Part shown: positions 45,564 to 58,164 of the stretch, one piece after another
Layout: every line of letters begins with the position of its first letter
How positions within the stretch are numbered: position 1 is the stretch's first letter
DNA from: Ehretia macrophylla
Taxonomy: Eukaryota > Streptophyta > Magnoliopsida > Boraginales > Ehretiaceae
Direction of reading: 5' to 3'
DNA length: 64,000 bases
NCBI GenBank assembly: GCA_037974665.1
Contig: CM075767.1
Location: 30,901,498-30,965,497 of the forward strand
Notes under the pieces: generated by a model
What the model was told of the DNA's origin: nothing
Seen by the model: only the letters and a program-made list of their open reading frames with translations
The model's database searches: none
Position numbers and translations under genes: made by a program

Positions 45564-45624
45564 ATCTCTCTAGGCTAGGACTCTAAACCGTTAACACAAA
45601 AAGGAGTTCTACCCCCAATATGAC

Positions 45625-45743
45625 GGGTGCGATCATACCAGCACTAATGCACTGGATCCCATCAGAACTCCGAAGTTAAGCGTGTTTGGGCGAGAGTAGT
45701 ACTAGGATGGGTGACCCCCTGGGAAGTCCTCGTGTTACACCCC
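45625..45743 (+). rRNA. 5S rRNA: 5S rRNA gene copy 60
   Basis: Variants C29T, C61T, G113A. Confidence 0.96.
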
Positions 45744-46301
45744 GCTTTTCAATTTTTTTTCCACCGGTTAGGGTTGCCAAAATATTTTATCCACCACATT
45801 TCTATTATCGAATCCCACGGCACCTTGGGCAACACAACTTCGCTTCACGTGGAGACTGGGCCCGCAAACCGAGGGCGTAGGGCTTGTCACCAAGTCTCCG
45901 TCGCTCCGCTGCCCATAAGGTTTGATCCGTTAAGAGTTATGCTGCGCACAGCATACCGTTGGAAAGCTCTCCGAGAGCTCTACGACGGGGGCAGTAAGCT
46001 AGCTTGCTGTGCCCTTTTTGGAGCCCAAAATCGAACGTTTTCATTAGTTTCGTGCCACTTTTCTTATTAAGCTCTTTTTTTCCATCCCAGATCGTACGTC
46101 GTGAGCTGTTAAAAGGACGACAACCTTACTCCCTAGACATTAGAGGGCCCTACAATGCGTCGATATCACGTCTTGCGAGGAAGCTGCGTTGTTGAAGAGG
46201 ATGGGTTGTTGTTAAGCCCATTGGGCCTTCTGAATGGGCCATCTCTCTAGGCTGGGACTGTGAACCGTTAACACAAAAAGGAATTCTACCCCCAACATGA
46301 T

Positions 46302-46420
46302 GGGTGCGATCATACCAGCACTAATGCACCGGATCCCATCAGAACTCCGAAGTTTAGCGTGCTTGGGCGAGAGTAGTACTAGGATGGGTGACCCCCTGGG
46401 AAGACCTCGTGTTGTACCCC
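46302..46420 (+). rRNA. 5S rRNA: 5S rRNA gene copy 61
   Basis: Variants A54T (box A), T103A, C114T. Confidence 0.96.
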
Positions 46421-46978
46421 CCTTTTCAATTTTTTTTCCTCCGGTTAGGGTTTTCAAGATACTTTATCCACCACATTTCTATTATTGAATCCCACGGCAC
46501 CTTGGGCAAGACAACTTCGCTTCACGTGGAGGCTAGGCCCGCAAACCGAGGGCGTAGGGCTTGTGACCAGGTCTCCGTCCCTTCGGTGCCAATAACTTTT
46601 GATCCGTAAGGAGTTACGCGGTGCACAGCATACCATTGGAAAGCTCTCTGAGAGCTCTACGACGGGGGTAGTGAGCTTGCTCGCTGTGCCCTTTTTGGAG
46701 CCCAAAATCGAATGTTTTCATCAGTTTCGTGCCACTTTTCTTATTGAGCTCTGTTTTTTCCTCCCGGATCGTACGTCGTGAGCTGTTAAAAGGAAGACAA
46801 CCTTACTCGCTGGACATTAGAGGGCCCTACAATGCGTCGATATCACGTCTTGCGAGGATGCTGCGTTGTTGAAGCGGATGGGTTGTTGTTAAGCCCATTG
46901 GGCCTTCTGAATGGGCCATCTCTCTAGGCTGGGACTGTGAACCGTTAACACAAAAAGTAATTCTACCCCCACCATGAT

Positions 46979-47097
46979 GGTTGCGATCATACCAGCACTA
47001 ATGCACCGGATCCCATACGAACTCCGAAGTTAAGCGTGCTTGGGCGAGAGTAGTACTAGGATGGGTGACCCCCTGGAAAGTCCTCGTGTTGCACACC
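46979..47097 (+). rRNA. 5S rRNA: 5S rRNA gene copy 62
   Basis: Variants G3T, C39A, A40C, G99A, C117A. Last gene before element B. G99A and C117A, with CACATGGAAGCTG in the spacer, recur in copies 66 and 67 beyond element B. Confidence 0.95.
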
Positions 47098-48439
47098 CCT
47101 TTTCAATTTTTTTTTCCACCGGTTAGGGTTGCCAAGATACTTTATCCACCAAATTTCTATTATCGAATCCCACTGCACCTTGGGCAAGACAACTTCGCTT
47201 CACATGGAAGCTGTCACGCCCCAACCCGGCCTATAAAGGTTAGACTAGGGTGTGATCTAAACATTCAAGTCACGTCTCGTACTTAACCGTTCATGAAGAT
47301 TTAACACTTAACGTTTGGCCTAAACTCCAAAATTTTTCGGTAAACCGGCAGTATAACGACTGTAATTGGGCTATTTGGTTTGGACTAATTCTCTAAACGC
47401 CTCAATTATTCCAATCATTAATCCAATTCCATTAAGGACTCCTATTTGTCACCAACCAATTTGCCTACTAGTTTATCTTGAAAGTCTCGTTTGGTTAATA
47501 AGCCAAACATGATAACTATGTCCCGTTTATTTGTCAATTTCCTACCATGCAAGTACCTATTATCCTTTAGTTTGCAAATGAGTACCTAAGTGAAATTAGA
47601 TAGAATTAACTTGGTTGATTGTTCATCTAGTGGTTTGACTGCCTACGATAACTACTAATTAAGAAAACGAAAACAAACAACCAAATAAAAGTTCGTCTGG
47701 TTATAGATAGTACAATCCCAGAATTAGACCCAAATTACAACGGGGTCATTTACATCACTAAACAACGAGCAACATAAAAAAAATAGTCTTCAAGTGGCAT
47801 AGTTCACAAATAGCCATAATCATGCAAAGCACACAAGACAGGCAATCACTCCAAGGAATCATCGTTAGGCACATCGTCCTTGGGTACCTGTTCTTGATCT
47901 TCTTCACCTGAGATGATAAAAGAGGGTGAGTCCTTATGAACTCAGCGAGGGGGAACGAGAAATACGTTTTGAAACTCATTTTCCGGTTCAATTTATGAAA
48001 ACTCTTTTTGAGAACATGTCACGTATTACAAATAATAAGGTACGCAATTATAAGAAACAAATCGAGTAACGGATACAAAGTAAGGGAACATAAATGCCAG
48101 TCTTTCCTCCCCGAGGTTCTCTAGGAACCAAGCGATAGTACTTATACACATAGTAAAAAGGATACGGTGAGCATTTGCTCTCAATATCAAATTCGATTCA
48201 TTTGGTGCGGCCGACTTCAATAATCCACTTATCGCTCCCAATTGGGTGTACTCCGGATGTACCCCGAAACCTACGACCCAACTCTCCGAGGGTGAAATGC
48301 CAAGCGAGAGAGGGAATTGGACCATGGTAGTCATGGTAACACCGGCAAGCCCGATGCCGCCCGGCGTGCGTGAAACCCTACCATGCCACACTGAAGGTTG
48401 CAACCTTGTATACAATGCTCATTTATGTCATTTAACATT

Positions 48440-48790
48440 TCACATTAGGAGGTCAACAAAGTAGGTTGCATCCGAGCAAGTATATGATCACATTTTGACA
48501 TATTGGCATATAAGGCATTGTAAGAACATATAATCATTTCATATATCCATTTGAAAGTAATTAAACTTTAACGGGCAGCCAAGTAATCATGTTCAAATAA
48601 ACCATTGAATATCTTTTAACAATTCACATTAGGAGGACAACAAAGTAGGTTGCCTCCGAGCAATTTCAAGATCACATATTGCCAAGTAAACGAACGAGGC
48701 ATGCTTGACATGAAATTTTACTTTGTAGAACACATAGAGTCATATGAACATTAAACGGGCAGCCATGTAACACATGCAATTCAAGCCATA
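48440..48790. repeat. Internal near-duplication inside element B LTR
   Basis: The phrase CACATTAGGAGG followed by AACAAAGTAGGTTG occurs at about 48441 and 48625. The phrase ACGGGCAGCCA occurs at about 48570 and 48756. The order and about 185-bp step show an old tandem duplication. Confidence 0.75.
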
Positions 48791-50264
48791 TAACTCATTT
48801 CAAAGTTCACGTAATCAAGTGATACGAATATTCAACATGCAACAACATTTACGTGTGTTCGGCTGCAAGAAAAGCTTATATGACAACATGCAATGGTCAA
48901 AATCACATTTGAAGTTATAAAACATTTACGGGAAGCCCACTAAGCATATAATTTCCACACAATAACCAAGAATCAACACTTAGCAAAACTACCTAGTCAT
49001 TAGGGTTTCCATTTCATGCTTAATCGTGTGATTAAAACCCTAAGTCAACTCAAAATCATTCTCAAGTCATGCATCATTCCATTCAAGGATACTCAAGTAC
49101 TCAAAACAGTCCACATAACATCCCAACACCACATTTCCACACAATTAGAACCACAAAAGGGGTTACAACAATTTTCCAAGCATGTAGCTAAATGAAACCT
49201 TTACTGCAATAGGCTGTTTTCCCACAATCAATAGGATAATCAAACAATCTCCAAATTCAGTGAATAAGATTTCAAATTAAATCTTAAGAAGTTAACTAAA
49301 ATCAGAAACAACCCTTGCATCAATTGGAGTTCAGAATCATTAGTTATGGCCGAAACAGTGAGGTAGCACAAAACTGTCCAGATTTGCACACCTTTCAGAA
49401 ATTGACGTTTTTGAGGTCCTTAGGGTCAGTTTTAGCTTTGGTCCATTTCTATAAAAATTGTCCAGAACTGAAAAATATAGCACCACACCGAATTAAAGGC
49501 ATTTTGGACAACATTTACTAAGTAAAATATGGTTCGTTCCACAAGGTCAGTGCATCTGCCAAAACCTGCTTCATTTCTCCAGATTTCCAGATTTGGTCAC
49601 ATTTTAAAGATTTTCCATTTTGAGGACCTTAGAGTCAAAATTAGCTTCGGCATATTTCTGGTAAAAATGTCCAAAACTGTCCAAACTAGTCACCTACCAA
49701 TTTTCTAGCATTTTCAACGTCATTTGCCTAGCTAAACTTACCTCGAACAGACTGGTCAGAGAGCTGTCATCCATTTCGACTTCACCTAGCATCATTTTCA
49801 AGCCAAGATCTTGCCATGCATGGTTGTTTAAGCTTATGAACGACCATATAGCTCAAGTAAAGAAGCAAATACACACATTTATGAGCATGCATGTGAAATT
49901 TTGAAGAGTTTTCAAAAAGTTTTAACCCTCACCTTTGCAATCAACCCAAAAAAATGCTCAAAACCTTGTTGAAGCTCAAATCTCTTCTTCTTGTTGCTTA
50001 GCCGAGATTCCAACTAGATTTTCTCTATTTTTCCTAGCTTAGTGATAAATCTCTTAGCACATGCAAGAGGTTAGAACAAGAAGAAAATAAATGGAAGCTT
50101 AAAAACTTACCAAGGCCGAAAATGGTGACTCAAAATGCTTGCATGTGTGTTTCTTGCATCCTAGCTTGCTTGGGTGAGTTTCTTTGCTTGTGGTTTGTCT
50201 TGATGCACCATAAGATGATGAAGATGAGCTAAGAGGTGGAGAGAACTCAGCCAAAACCGAAATG

Positions 50265-50292
50265 GAGAGAGAGAGTGAGAGGGAGAGAGAGA
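50265..50292. repeat. AG-rich simple repeat in element B LTR
   Basis: A run of GA dinucleotides with small interruptions, also at about 57168-57195 in the right LTR. Read on the element's own strand it is a CT-rich tract. Confidence 0.85.
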
Positions 50293-50789
50293 AAATGTGA
50301 GGAAACTGAGAGAAATGAGAGAAAAATGAGGCTTTTGCAATTTTTTGAGCATGTGGTCAGCCTTGGGCATACAAATTCAGACTTTTTTCTCTTCAAGATG
50401 GAATTTTGAAATGTTAGCATGGGTATAGGTGGTTTGGTCGAAAATGGTGTGAGAATTGAGGTGGTTTGAGCAATTGTTTATGCATTTGTGTCATAGTTTG
50501 TCTAAGCATGCATAGTTAATTGTATAATTGTTCAAACCTTGTGCAAAAACCATGGTATGGTCGGCCAAAGCATGTGCCAAATCTGAATTTTTGTCATGTT
50601 TTGGATGTTATTTAATTGTGTATTGAAAGTGCAAAAAGAATAAAGAATAAGGAATAAAGAATGTCTAGCTTTTTGTGTTATTTTGTTTCCTAGTGAGTTA
50701 AATTAGGATTATAATATTGATAGTGGATTTTGTAGGATTGTTTAATAGTCTAGTGCTCCGTGTAAGATGCTATCTTGATTAGCGTGAAA

Positions 50790-51258
50790 GCACGCTTTCC
50801 TAGGTCTAGGGCACGCACTACGAGGTAGGACACGAACTACGAGACGAACGCACATTTTTCAAGACTAAGGCACATACTTCAAGATAAGTGCACGGATTCT
50901 AATGCTAACACACGCAACCCTAGGTGAATGAACGTAGATCAAAATAATGCACGTAATTCAATGCAATGCACGTAATTCAAGACATGACTCTTAAACCTAG
51001 GTTAAGGCACGCAGTTCAGGGTTAATGCACACGAAACAAAGAGACACACTCAAATCAAGGTCTCGCACGTAAATTAAGGTCATGGCATGTTAATTTAGGT
51101 ATTGCACGTATATCGAGGATTAAGGCACACAATTCTAAGTTAAGGCACGTATAACGAGTCATGCACGAAAACCAAGACAGGACACGTAATCCTAGGTCGA
51201 TCATATAATTTTAGGTCTAAGGCGCGCAAATCGAGGTAGGACACGTTATTCGGGGTCG
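50790..51258. repeat. Degenerate CACG-type tandem field, left LTR of element B
   Basis: More than 20 short phrases such as GGCACGCA, GCACGTAATTCAAG, GGCACGTATA and GGACACGTAATCC follow at a loose step of about 20 bp. In the element's orientation the field lies at the start of the LTR, in U3, where enhancers usually sit. Confidence 0.75.
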
Positions 51259-51267
51259 GGCCTCACA

Positions 51268-51280
51268 TCCTCCCCTCCTT
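51268..51280 (-). other. Polypurine tract of element B
   Basis: On the - strand AAGGAGGGGAGGA lies next to the start of the 3' LTR, nearly the same as the tract of element A. Confidence 0.85.
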
Positions 51281-54089
51281 AAAAGAATTTCATCCCGAAA
51301 TTCATTCTTACTTGTTAAGGTCATTTAGACGGATTCCGACCATTGTCATTTTCAACTCCGGGTCGTCCTTTGCTCTGTGATCTCTCTTACGACAACGAAT
51401 TCACTTCCTAGCTTTCTCCAATCATTTAATTCGGTGTGACCCCTACATTTACAGTTTGTTCCTTTGAACAACTCTCTTTTCTCCAATTGATCTTAAGGTC
51501 GAGTTCATTAACTAAGGTTAGAATCTCCAAACATAGTCATCAAAGCTGCATCGGTATCCTAACAATATAACAATGACTCCAAAATCATTACTCATGTTGT
51601 ATCCATCTCGCATCCATACCTCAAAAGGAATATCACAATAATGTCGTGATCTTATGGTTACATACACTAATTTCAAGACAAGAGGTCTATATCAGATTTA
51701 CATATCCTATCTACTAGCTTCAAAACTGTTATCACATAGGTCATACACAAGTTACGGATCATCTCCACGATACGACTCTATTTTCAGGAAGAACTTACCA
51801 AGCAACTAATCCATCTCAAATCGTCATCTATCGGTAGTATCATAGTCCTTATCTCGTAGGTACATTAGATTAGCAAATCTTCTAATGACTAGTCTCCCGG
51901 TTACAGGCTCCTATTCATTAACATTCCTCCCCAGCTTCGTTAACCTTCAAGCTCGTAATCAAGGAGAAAGGCCGTTAAGATTCATTAAACTCAAACTCTA
52001 AGGTTTATTAAGTACCACCAACAAATTGCCATCGAAATTGCATAGGTAAACTAATCATGTGGCACTAGTTCAACTTTTCAAGTAAGCTTCATCAGCTTGT
52101 GATCCACGATTAATTTCCTTATTCAAATCTCTAATTTCATGTCACAAGGCTTCAGAATTTTCTTTTAATCTTATCCAAAACTCCTAAGGCGAATAGTTTC
52201 AACCTCAAATAAATTACACTCACCTCAATCCAAGGTTACGTCATACTTAAGAAGACAATGGTCCTACTCACTTAGCAACCTAGTCATTCCTTCGAACACT
52301 TAATGCCCGCCAATATATCTTCAACATTAATGTTACTAAGCTGGGTTCATCGCCATGTAAGTGATATCAATGCTCTACTAGGTTACCGGCCATACAGCAA
52401 CAATCCTAAGATTATAAATGGGTACCGAAATGACCGAGCTCATAAAATACTTACACGGGATAACTTCAACGTTGTATCAATATAAGAATTATGACCACGA
52501 GGCATCCTTCAACATAACCTAATAGAACTTTAAAAGTAATCAACCACTTATTTAACTATCACTACAAGATTCACCCTCTATTCAACAACCACGATTCGAA
52601 GTCTACTGATCGCTAGTCTCTAGATGTGAAATGATGCACATAGATACGGTGGTCTAACAATAGTCTCTTGGGTCATTATGACTCTAATTCATCTCTATCT
52701 TAACTCTATGAAATCTTACTCTTCTCATTTACATGTTCAACTAGCTAAGAGCATCAAGACTCATCGACCTTAGGTCCTAGGGTTCACTATGAATCATCAT
52801 GCATACTCACTATTAGCTATTTAGGATTACTAATCATACCCTAACGACTCTACTTTCAACCGGATACTTTAATCTCATTTCCATGGTTTATATACTAGGT
52901 CCATCGGTCTTACTTCGCATAATCACAACTAAATCCGAGGGGCAACAATTCAATACCATGATTCTTAATATCACCAATATCCAACTTAGGACCTTAGCAA
53001 CATCATTTAATACATAATTTAATACCTTACACTTCCATTCGACCTAACATTTAGGGGTAGTCTTCCGAACACGAGTTCTCGTTACGCGAATTCCTCGATT
53101 CCAATATCCCCATATCTTGTTATACTAAAGATTCATCAATCTTGTTAAAATTAATCTCCAGAGTTGCCTACATGTCTTGAGGTTATCCATTGTTAAGTTA
53201 CCTAAACACATTATTCACGCCTTAATAATCTAACCCCTATTGCCCATTTCCACGAGTTCATACCTTAATTTCTAGGTCACAATCTTACCATTGAGTGAAC
53301 TTGAAACTCGTTAATATACACCTTATTAGGTTCAACGATGCTTAATTCCAATCAAGTAAGGATTCAATCGTACGAGTATATTGCTAACTTCTTAGATAGT
53401 CTATCAAGCCAATTTTTAGGATGTGAGAAATGGATTCAAAGAAACTTCCAAGTCAACTTCCACTATCAGCACATGAGAATATATACTATTGTACATATTT
53501 AATAGTATACCCTTATATCTAAGGAAGTAGTATGTCCTTAACATTTATTCTTGAACCACAATTAGAAGAACGGTTTAACAGAATCAATAACTTCATAGCT
53601 ATAAAATTGACAACATAATCACAGGTATAGGTATTCCAAAAATAAGGAGATAACTTTACCTCAACAATTATACCCGTGCTACGCATTTTATACATATGCA
53701 TATCCAATAATACATACTATCCATCGAGTACCTGTGAAGATGCCAAAAATCTCTAACTGAGCCTTTTCGTTCATCTTGCACAAATTCACTTCCCTAAAAG
53801 CCCTAATCCTAACTATCTATGTGTATAAACAGTCATTCACGGTTATATAACATGCACATGTATGAAGGAAGGAGTATAAAAGTATGCATGCATTATTGAG
53901 GGCACTAACGTGTCGATGTGCATGACACATAATACATATAGTCCACAAAGGCACATAGTATTCAATTCTCAAAGCAATTAAAGCACATTAGCACACATTA
54001 ACACATATAAACAAGACATCATAATTACCTTAGGGCTTCTACACATGGTCCGAGAGTTGAACCCGACTAACGCCTAGTTACTAAACTAA

Positions 54090-54101
54090 GCTCTGATACC
54101 A
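54090..54101 (-). other. Primer binding site of element B
   Basis: On the - strand TGGTATCAGAGC, 13 bases inside the 5' LTR, matches the initiator tRNA-Met type site. The next bases, TTAGTT, are also shared with element A. Confidence 0.88.
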
Positions 54102-54114
54102 TTCTAATATAAGG

Positions 54115-57100
54115 TGTCACGCCCCAACCCGGCCTATAAAGGTTAGACTAGGGTGTGATCTAAACATTCAAGTCACGTCTCGTACTTAACCGTTCATGAA
54201 GATTTAACACTTAACGTTTGGCCTAAACTCCAAAATTTTTCGGTAAACCGGCAGTATAACGATTGTAATTGGGCTCTTTGGTTTGGACTAATTCTCTAAA
54301 CGCCTCAATTATTCCAATCATTAATCCAATTCCATTAAGGACTCCTATTTGTCACCAACCGATTTGCCTACTAGTTTATCTTGAAAGTCTCGTTTGGTTA
54401 ATAAGCCTAACATGATAACTATGTCCCGTTTATTTGTCAATTTCCTACCATGCAAGTACCTATTATCCTTTAGTTTGCAAATGAGTACCTAAGTGAAATT
54501 AGATAGAATTAACTTAGTTGATTGTTCATCTAGTGGTTTGACTGCCTACGATAACTACTAATTAAGAAAACGAAAACAAACAACCAAATAAAAGTTCGTC
54601 TGGTTATAGATAGTACAATCCCAGAATTAGACCCAAATTACAACGGGGTCATTTACATCACTAAACAACGAGCAACATAAAAAAAATAGTCTTCAAGTGG
54701 CATAGTTCACAAATAGCCATAATCATGCAAAGCACACAAGACAGGCAATCACTCCAAGGAATCATCGTTAGGCACATCGTCCTTGGGTACCTGTTCTTGA
54801 TCTTCTTCACCTGAGATGATAAAAGAGGGTGAGTCCTTATGAACTCAGCGAGGGGGAACGAGAAATACGTTTTGAAACTCATTTTCCGGTTCAATTTATG
54901 AAAACTCTTTTTGAGAACATGTCACGTATTACAAATAATAAGGTACGCAATTATAAGAAACAAATCGAGTAACGGATACAAAGTAAGGGAACATAAATGC
55001 CAGTCTTTCCTCCCCGAGGTTCTCTAGGAACCAAGCGAGAGTACTTATACACATAGTAAAAAGGATACGGTGAGCATTTGCTCTCAATATCAAATTCGAT
55101 TCATTTGGTGCGGCCGACTTCAATAATCCACTTATCGCTCCCAATTGGGTGTACTCCGGATGTACCCCGAAACCTACGACCCAACTCTCCGAGGGTGAAA
55201 TGCCAAGCGAGAGAGGGAATTGGACCATGGTAGTCACGGTAACACCGGCAAGCCCGATGCTGCCCGGCGTGCGTGAAACACTACCATGCCACACTGAAGG
55301 TTGCAACCTTGTATACAATGCTCATTTATGTCATTTAACATTTCACATTAGGAGGTCAACAAAGTAGGTTGCATCCGAGCAAGTATATGATCACATTTTG
55401 ACATATTGGCATATAAGGCATTGTAAGAACATATAATCATTTCATATATCCATTTGAAAGTAATTAAACTTTAACGGGCAGCCAAGTAATCAAGTTCAAA
55501 TAAACCATTGAATATCTTTTAACAATTCACATTAGGAGGACAACAAAGTAGGTTGCCTCCGAGCAATTTCAAGATCACATATTGCCAAGTAAACGAACGA
55601 GGCATGCTTGACATGAAATTTTACTTTGTAGAACACATAGAGTCATATGAACATTAAGCGGGCAGCCATGTAACACATGCAAGTCAAGCCATATAACTCA
55701 TTTCAAAGTTCACGTAATCAAGTGATACGAATATTCAACATGCAACAACATTTACGTGGGTTCGGTTGCAAGAAAAGCTTATATGACAACATGCAATGGT
55801 CAAAATCACATTTGAAGTTATAAAACATTTACGGGAAGCCCACTAAGCATATAATTTCCACACAATAACCAAGAATCAACACTTAGCAAAACTACCTAGT
55901 CATTAGGGTTTCCATTTCATGCTTAATCGTGTGATTAAAACCCTAAGTCAACTCAAAATCATTCTCAAGTCATGCATCATTCCATTCAAGGATACTCAAG
56001 TACTAAAAACAGTCCACATAACATCCCAACACCACATTTCCACACAATTAGAACCACAAAAGGGGTTACAACAATTTTCCAAGCATGTAGCTAAATGAAA
56101 CCTTTACTGCAATAGGCTGTTTTCCCACAATCAATAGGATAATCAAACAATCTCCAAATTCAGTGAATAAGATTTCAAATTAAATCTTAAGAAGTTAACT
56201 AAAATCAGAAACAACCCTTGTATCAATTGGAGTTCAGAATCATTAGTTATGGCCGAAACAGTGAGGTAGCACAAAACTGTCCAGATTTGCACACCTTTCA
56301 GAAATTGACATTTTTGAGGTCCTTAGGGTCAGTTTTAGCTTTGGTCCATTTCTATAAAAATTGTCCAGAACTGAAAAATATAGCAGCACACCAAATTTCA
56401 TGCATTTTGCACAACATTTACTAAGTAAAATATGGTTCGTTCCACAAGGTCAGTGCATCTGCCAAAACCTGCTTCATTTCTCCAGATTTCCAGATTTGGT
56501 CACATTTTAAAGATTTGCCATTTTGAGGACCTTAGCATCAAAATTAGCTTCGGCCTATTTCTGGTAAAAATGTCCAAAACTGTCCAAAATAGTCACCTAC
56601 CAATTTTAAAGCATTTTCAACATCATTTTCCTAGCTAAACCTACCTCGAACAGACTGGTCAGAGAGCTGTCATCCATTTCGACTTCACCTAGCATCATTT
56701 TCAAGCCAAGATCTTGCCATGCATGGTTGTTTAAGCTTATGAACGACCATATAGCTCAAGTACAGAAGCAAATACATACATTTATGATCATGCATGTGAA
56801 ATTTTGAAGAGTTTTCAAAAAGTTTTAACCCTCACCTTTGCAATCAACCCAAAAAAATGCTCAAAACCTTGTTGAAGCTCAAATCTCTTCTTCTTCTTGC
56901 TTAGCCGAGATTCCAACTACCTTTTCTCTATTTTTCCTAGCTTAGTGATAAATCTCTTAGCACATGCATGAGGTTAGAACAAGAAGAAAAGAAATGGAAG
57001 CTTAAAAACTCACCAAGGCCGAAAATGGTGACTCAAAATGCTTGCATGTGTGTTTCTTGCATCCTAGCTTGCTTGGGTGAGTTTCTTTGCTTGTGGTTTG

Positions 57101-58164
57101 TCTTGATGGACCATAGGATGATGAAGATGAGCTAAGATGTGGAGAGAACTCAGCCAAAACCGAAATGGAGAGAGAGAGTGAGAGGGAGAGAGAGAAAATG
57201 TGAGGAAACTGAGAGAAATGAGAGAAAAATGAGGCTTTTGCAATTTTTTTAGCATGTGGTCAGCCTTGGGCATACAAATTCAGACTTTTTTTCTCTTCAA
57301 GATGGAATTTTGAAATGTTAGCATGGGCATAGGTGGTTTGGTCGAAAATGGTGTGAGAATTGAGGTGGTTTGAGCAATTTTTTATGCATTTGTGTCATAG
57401 TTTGTCTAAGCATGCATAGTTAATTGTATAATTGTTCAAACCTTGTGCAAAAACCATGGTATGGTCGGCCAAAGCATGTGCCAAATCTGAATTTTTGTCA
57501 TGTTTTGGATGTTATTTAATTGTGTATTGAAAGTGCAAAAAGAATAAAGAATAAGGAATAAAGAATGTCTAGCTTTTTGTGTTATTTTGTCTTCTAGTGA
57601 GTTAAATTAGGATTATAATATTGATAGTGGATTTTGTAGGATTGTTTAATAGTCTAGTGCTCCGTGTAAGATGCTATCTTGATTAGCGTGAAAGCACGCT
57701 TTCCTAGGTCTAGGGCACGCACTACGAGGTAGGACACGAACTACGAGACGAACGCACGTTTTTCAAGACTAAGGCACATACTTCAAGATAAGTGCACAGA
57801 TTTTAATGCTAACACACGCAACCCTAGGTGAATGAACGTAGATCAAAATAAGGCACGTAATTCAATGCAATGCACGTAATTCAAGACATGACTCTTAACC
57901 CTAGGTTAAGGCACGCAGTTCAGGGTTAATGCACACGAAACAAAGAGACACACTCAAATCAAGGTCTCGCACGTAAATTAAGGTCATGGCATGTTTATTT
58001 AGGTATTGCACGTATATCAAGGATTAAGGCACACAATTCTAGGTTAAGGCACGTATAACGAGTCATGCACGAAAACCAAGACAGGACACGTAATCCTAGG
58101 TCGATCATATAATTTTAGGTCTAAGGCGCGCAAATCGAGGTAGGACACGTTATTCGGGGTCGGG
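54115..58164 (-). repeat. Element B right LTR (its 5' LTR)
   Basis: About 4050 bp, aligned with the left LTR at a constant offset of +6903 bp for most of its length. Spacer sequence CTGGGCCCGCAAACCGAGGG resumes at about 58165. Confidence 0.88.
57690..58160. repeat. Degenerate CACG-type tandem field, right LTR of element B
   Basis: Same field as in the left LTR, with a handful of base differences. Confidence 0.75.

Larger units (their letters stand above)
45066..45624 (+). repeat. Reference spacer (unit 59) with its conserved parts
   Basis: A nearly standard spacer used here to place the shared parts: T4 at 45068-45071 and T9 at 45075-45083; telomere-like GGTTAGGGTT at 45089-45098; first inverted repeat 45288-45302; second inverted repeat 45312-45337 followed by T5; palindrome GCCCATTGGGC at 45539-45549; TGGGCC motifs at 45545-45550 and 45558-45563. 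Between about 45100 and 45285 I see no further structure. Confidence 0.85.
25029..47211 (+). repeat. 5S rDNA tandem array, segment 2 (rest of unit 29 to unit 62)
   Basis: 33 genes in register, gene starts 675-678 bp apart with no large spacer deletion. The segment holds a two-unit duplication at about 32.8-35.5 kb, another at about 39.5-42.2 kb, and a four-unit block (28709-31413) repeated at 38179-40886. The gene variant T63A marks copies 36-38 and 50-57. Spacers of the CTCGGCACC/GGCTTGGCC subtype dominate up to unit 44 and stop there. Confidence 0.97.
47212..51267 (-). repeat. Element B left LTR (its 3' LTR)
   Basis: 4056 bp. It contains a block matching element A at 48243-48282, an internal near-duplication around 48440-48790, an AG-rich simple repeat at about 50265-50292 and a degenerate CACG-type repeat field at about 50790-51258. 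Short open frames found here recur at +6903 bp in the other LTR and match no known protein. Confidence 0.9.
51268..54114 (-). mobile_element. Element B internal region
   Basis: 2847 bp, AT-rich, without any long open frame or recognisable retroviral-type domain on either strand. Apart from the primer site and purine tract I see no structure in it. Confidence 0.82.
47212..58164 (-). mobile_element. Element B: large non-autonomous LTR retrotransposon, Ty3/gypsy-like
   Basis: About 10.95 kb on the - strand: two LTRs of about 4.05 kb around a 2.85-kb internal region. Read on the - strand the LTR begins TGTGAGGCCCGACC and ends GGGGCGTGACA. The primer site TGGTATCAGAGC and a purine tract preceded by a GATGAAATTC phrase match the Ty3/gypsy chromovirus (Del/Tekay) style. 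No gag or pol is recognisable, so it fits the large LTR derivative (LARD) class. The LTRs differ at roughly 1-1.5 percent by eye, suggesting a few hundred thousand years. I could not recognise a target duplication. It splits spacer 62 and adds about 10955 bp to that unit. Confidence 0.88.

Noticed and set aside
48026-48415. 129-codon - strand frame in both LTRs of element B
   Set aside because: Same reasoning: LTR sequence, no known family, duplicated with the LTR.
50161-50370. 69-codon - strand frame rich in Ser, Leu and His in element B LTRs
   Set aside because: The composition follows from the CT-rich simple repeat it crosses.
54090-54101. tRNA-like sequence considered as a tRNA gene
   Set aside because: Only the 12 bases complementary to a tRNA 3' end are present. 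It is a retrotransposon primer site.
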